Source: Treponema sp.
GTDB lineage: Bacteria; Spirochaetota; Spirochaetia; Treponematales; Treponemataceae
Direction of reading: 5' to 3'
Assembly (NCBI GenBank): GCA_016288205.1
Contig: JAEEYO010000037.1
Location: 1-41,765, forward strand
DNA: 41,765 nt
Shown here: in pieces, positions 40,620-41,765 of the stretch
How positions within the stretch are numbered: position 1 is the first letter of the stretch
Layout: the number at the start of each line of letters is the position of its first letter
Position numbers and translations under genes: made by a program
The notes under the pieces: generated by a model
Seen by the model: only the letters and a program-made list of their open reading frames with translations
Told to the model about the DNA's origin: nothing
Database searches by the model: none

Positions 40620-41765
40620 TTATACAGCAATTGCCTCGTGCAGATATAAAACAAATTCAGTAACCGGACCTACATTTCCATCGAACAGTTCCGTAAAATC
40701 CAAAGATTTGAACGGATCATCTTTAATAAGATTCTTAACTTCGATATCTCCATTCTGAAGAACGAATGTCACAATCTGGTGCAAAAACTCTTCCTGTGCT
40801 GGATTGAAATTATATTTTGAAAGATATTCTCCCAAGAGTTTTGTTACCGCTTCCGGATTCATTCCGACAATCCTTCGGACAAAAACTCCAAGAGGAGCGC
40901 CTTCGGAAATAGCGTCGTAATCTGACTGTGAGCCAAGTTCCTCACAAAGAATGTGCTGCAAATCCTGAATGTCTTTTTCATTCAAGGGCTCAATATTCTT
41001 GATTTTGTTTACCGCCTCGCAATCTGTTGTTTCTGCTAGGTAATCAATTACTCTCTGCTTATAGTTCTTGAACTGAGGATTGATATGCTTTCCGTCTTTT
41101 TCAATCACCTCATCTTTGAAATTTGTTTCAACGGCCTGCTTTTTAGGAGCATCCAGATATTTTATTAAATCACGTACCTCTGTCCGCACCAATTCTAATT
41201 TTGAAACTGTTACTTCCGCCCAGAATTCTGTTGAAAGGAAAGTTTTTAGAATTTCAGATTTGACCTTGATTTCAGGGATTGTCTGCATTTCAAGCAGCTG
41301 GGAAATAATCGTAGTGACTTTCTGAAGTGGCTTGCTGTAATCTTCTTCTCCCGTCAAATGAGAAAGCTCAATGTTGAACATCCAGACATCAAATACCTTC
41401 GCGCTGGATTCCCCGCCAATCGGGTCAATCAGAGGAGTTATAACTTTCTTGATTTCTGCAAGCATCAAGGGCGTAACGTAATCCCATGTCTTTGTCTCAG
41501 AATATTTTTCCACTTCCTTTAAATTATAGCGGACATTGATGTGGTTTTTGTCAAGATTCTGAATCAGAGAAACAATTTCTCCTTTCCATTTCTCGTAAAA
41601 CTTAACATGCTCCTCATTTTCCTGATGCTCGCGTTTCTGGAGTTCATAAACCATGTCCAATTTGAGCTCAAAAATCTTCTGCGAAAGATTCAAACCGCCG
41701 CCTGTAATTTTTCCTTTTGGATTTATGTCGAAGAAATCAAAATTGTCACAGAAATCAAAAATATA
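40620..41765 (-). CDS. hsdR: Type I restriction enzyme R subunit, C-terminal part
   Basis: The frame is open through the window edge and gives the last 381 residues. At the edge it reads YIFDFCDNFDFFDINPKGKI, the conserved HsdR segment after the helicase core. A long helical C-terminus follows (KIFELKLDMVYELQKRE ... FLHQIVTFVLQNGDIEVKNLIKDDPF), which in type I enzymes binds the modification core. The nuclease and helicase domains lie outside the window, as do hsdM and hsdS if present. The frame has no internal stop. HsdR cuts unmodified DNA after ATP-driven translocation. Confidence 0.85.
   Translation of the reverse strand, partial: YIFDFCDNFDFFDINPKGKITGGGLNLSQKIFELKLDMVYELQKREHQENEEHVKFYEKWKGEIVSLIQNLDKNHINVRYNLKEVEKYSETKTWDYVTPLMLAEIKKVITPLIDPIGGESSAKVFDVWMFNIELSHLTGEEDYSKPLQKVTTIISQLLEMQTIPEIKVKSEILKTFLSTEFWAEVTVSKLELVRTEVRDLIKYLDAPKKQAVETNFKDEVIEKDGKHINPQFKNYKQRVIDYLAETTDCEAVNKIKNIEPLNEKDIQDLQHILCEELGSQSDYDAISEGAPLGVFVRRIVGMNPEAVTKLLGEYLSKYNFNPAQEEFLHQIVTFVLQNGDIEVKNLIKDDPFKSLDFTELFDGNVGPVTEFVLYLHEAIAV

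Overview
The window looks like a spirochaete chromosome, most likely a gut or rumen Treponema. The reasons are the gene set (sigma-54, a potABC polyamine transporter, a double cNMP-domain regulator, Treponema-style lipoproteins, cellobiose phosphorylase), loose spirochaetal lipoboxes, and two FlgG/pseudopilin-like exported proteins. This is inference from gene content. Housekeeping genes are of medium GC, while several accessory stretches (about 12.2-13.0, 19.0-23.4 and 25.1-27.6 kb) are visibly AT-richer.

Layout: 1-2.3 kb holds a divergent DUF1015 protein (cut by the window edge) and rpoN. 2.4-7.0 kb holds a lipoprotein whose C-terminus is EF-Tu domains II-III, a tRNA-Thr(CGT), a cNMP-binding regulator and a PHP phosphoesterase. 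7.0-12.2 kb holds a 500-bp non-coding leader with two terminator hairpins, then potABC, an unrecognised lipoprotein in the place where potD might be expected, and a YfcE-like phosphoesterase. 12.2-19.0 kb holds a DUF3800 gene behind a structured leader RNA, a DUF1846 protein, a GH94 cellobiose phosphorylase and an AAA-ATPase/PD-(D/E)XK protein. 19.0-27.7 kb is accessory DNA: a damaged voltage-gated channel gene coupled to a triple zinc-ribbon protein, a secreted protein with four internal repeats, an XRE regulator, a palindromic insertion between 18-bp direct repeats, an SUMF1-like lipoprotein, vapBC, a frameshifted pseudopilin-like gene and a FlgG-like exported protein. 27.7-40.5 kb is a long minus-strand run that mixes purine (purM, purN, purE, purF) and peptidoglycan (murE, ddl, murD) synthesis with a flavin reductase-like gene and a large helicase-nuclease. 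The window ends inside an hsdR-like gene.

Three patterns run across the window. First, purine-rich heptad repeats (GTGGAAA-like) sit at or inside the stop codons of many genes. Second, genes fall into two translation classes: those with a clear GGAGG, and at least six whose -10 box lies 6-10 nt before the ATG with no Shine-Dalgarno, which points to leaderless mRNAs. Third, two genes or operons (potABC and DUF3800) are preceded by promoter-driven RNAs that end in intrinsic terminators. The most unusual single items are the EF-Tu-derived lipoprotein, the cross-complementary double-terminator leader ahead of potABC, and the 277-bp palindromic element.
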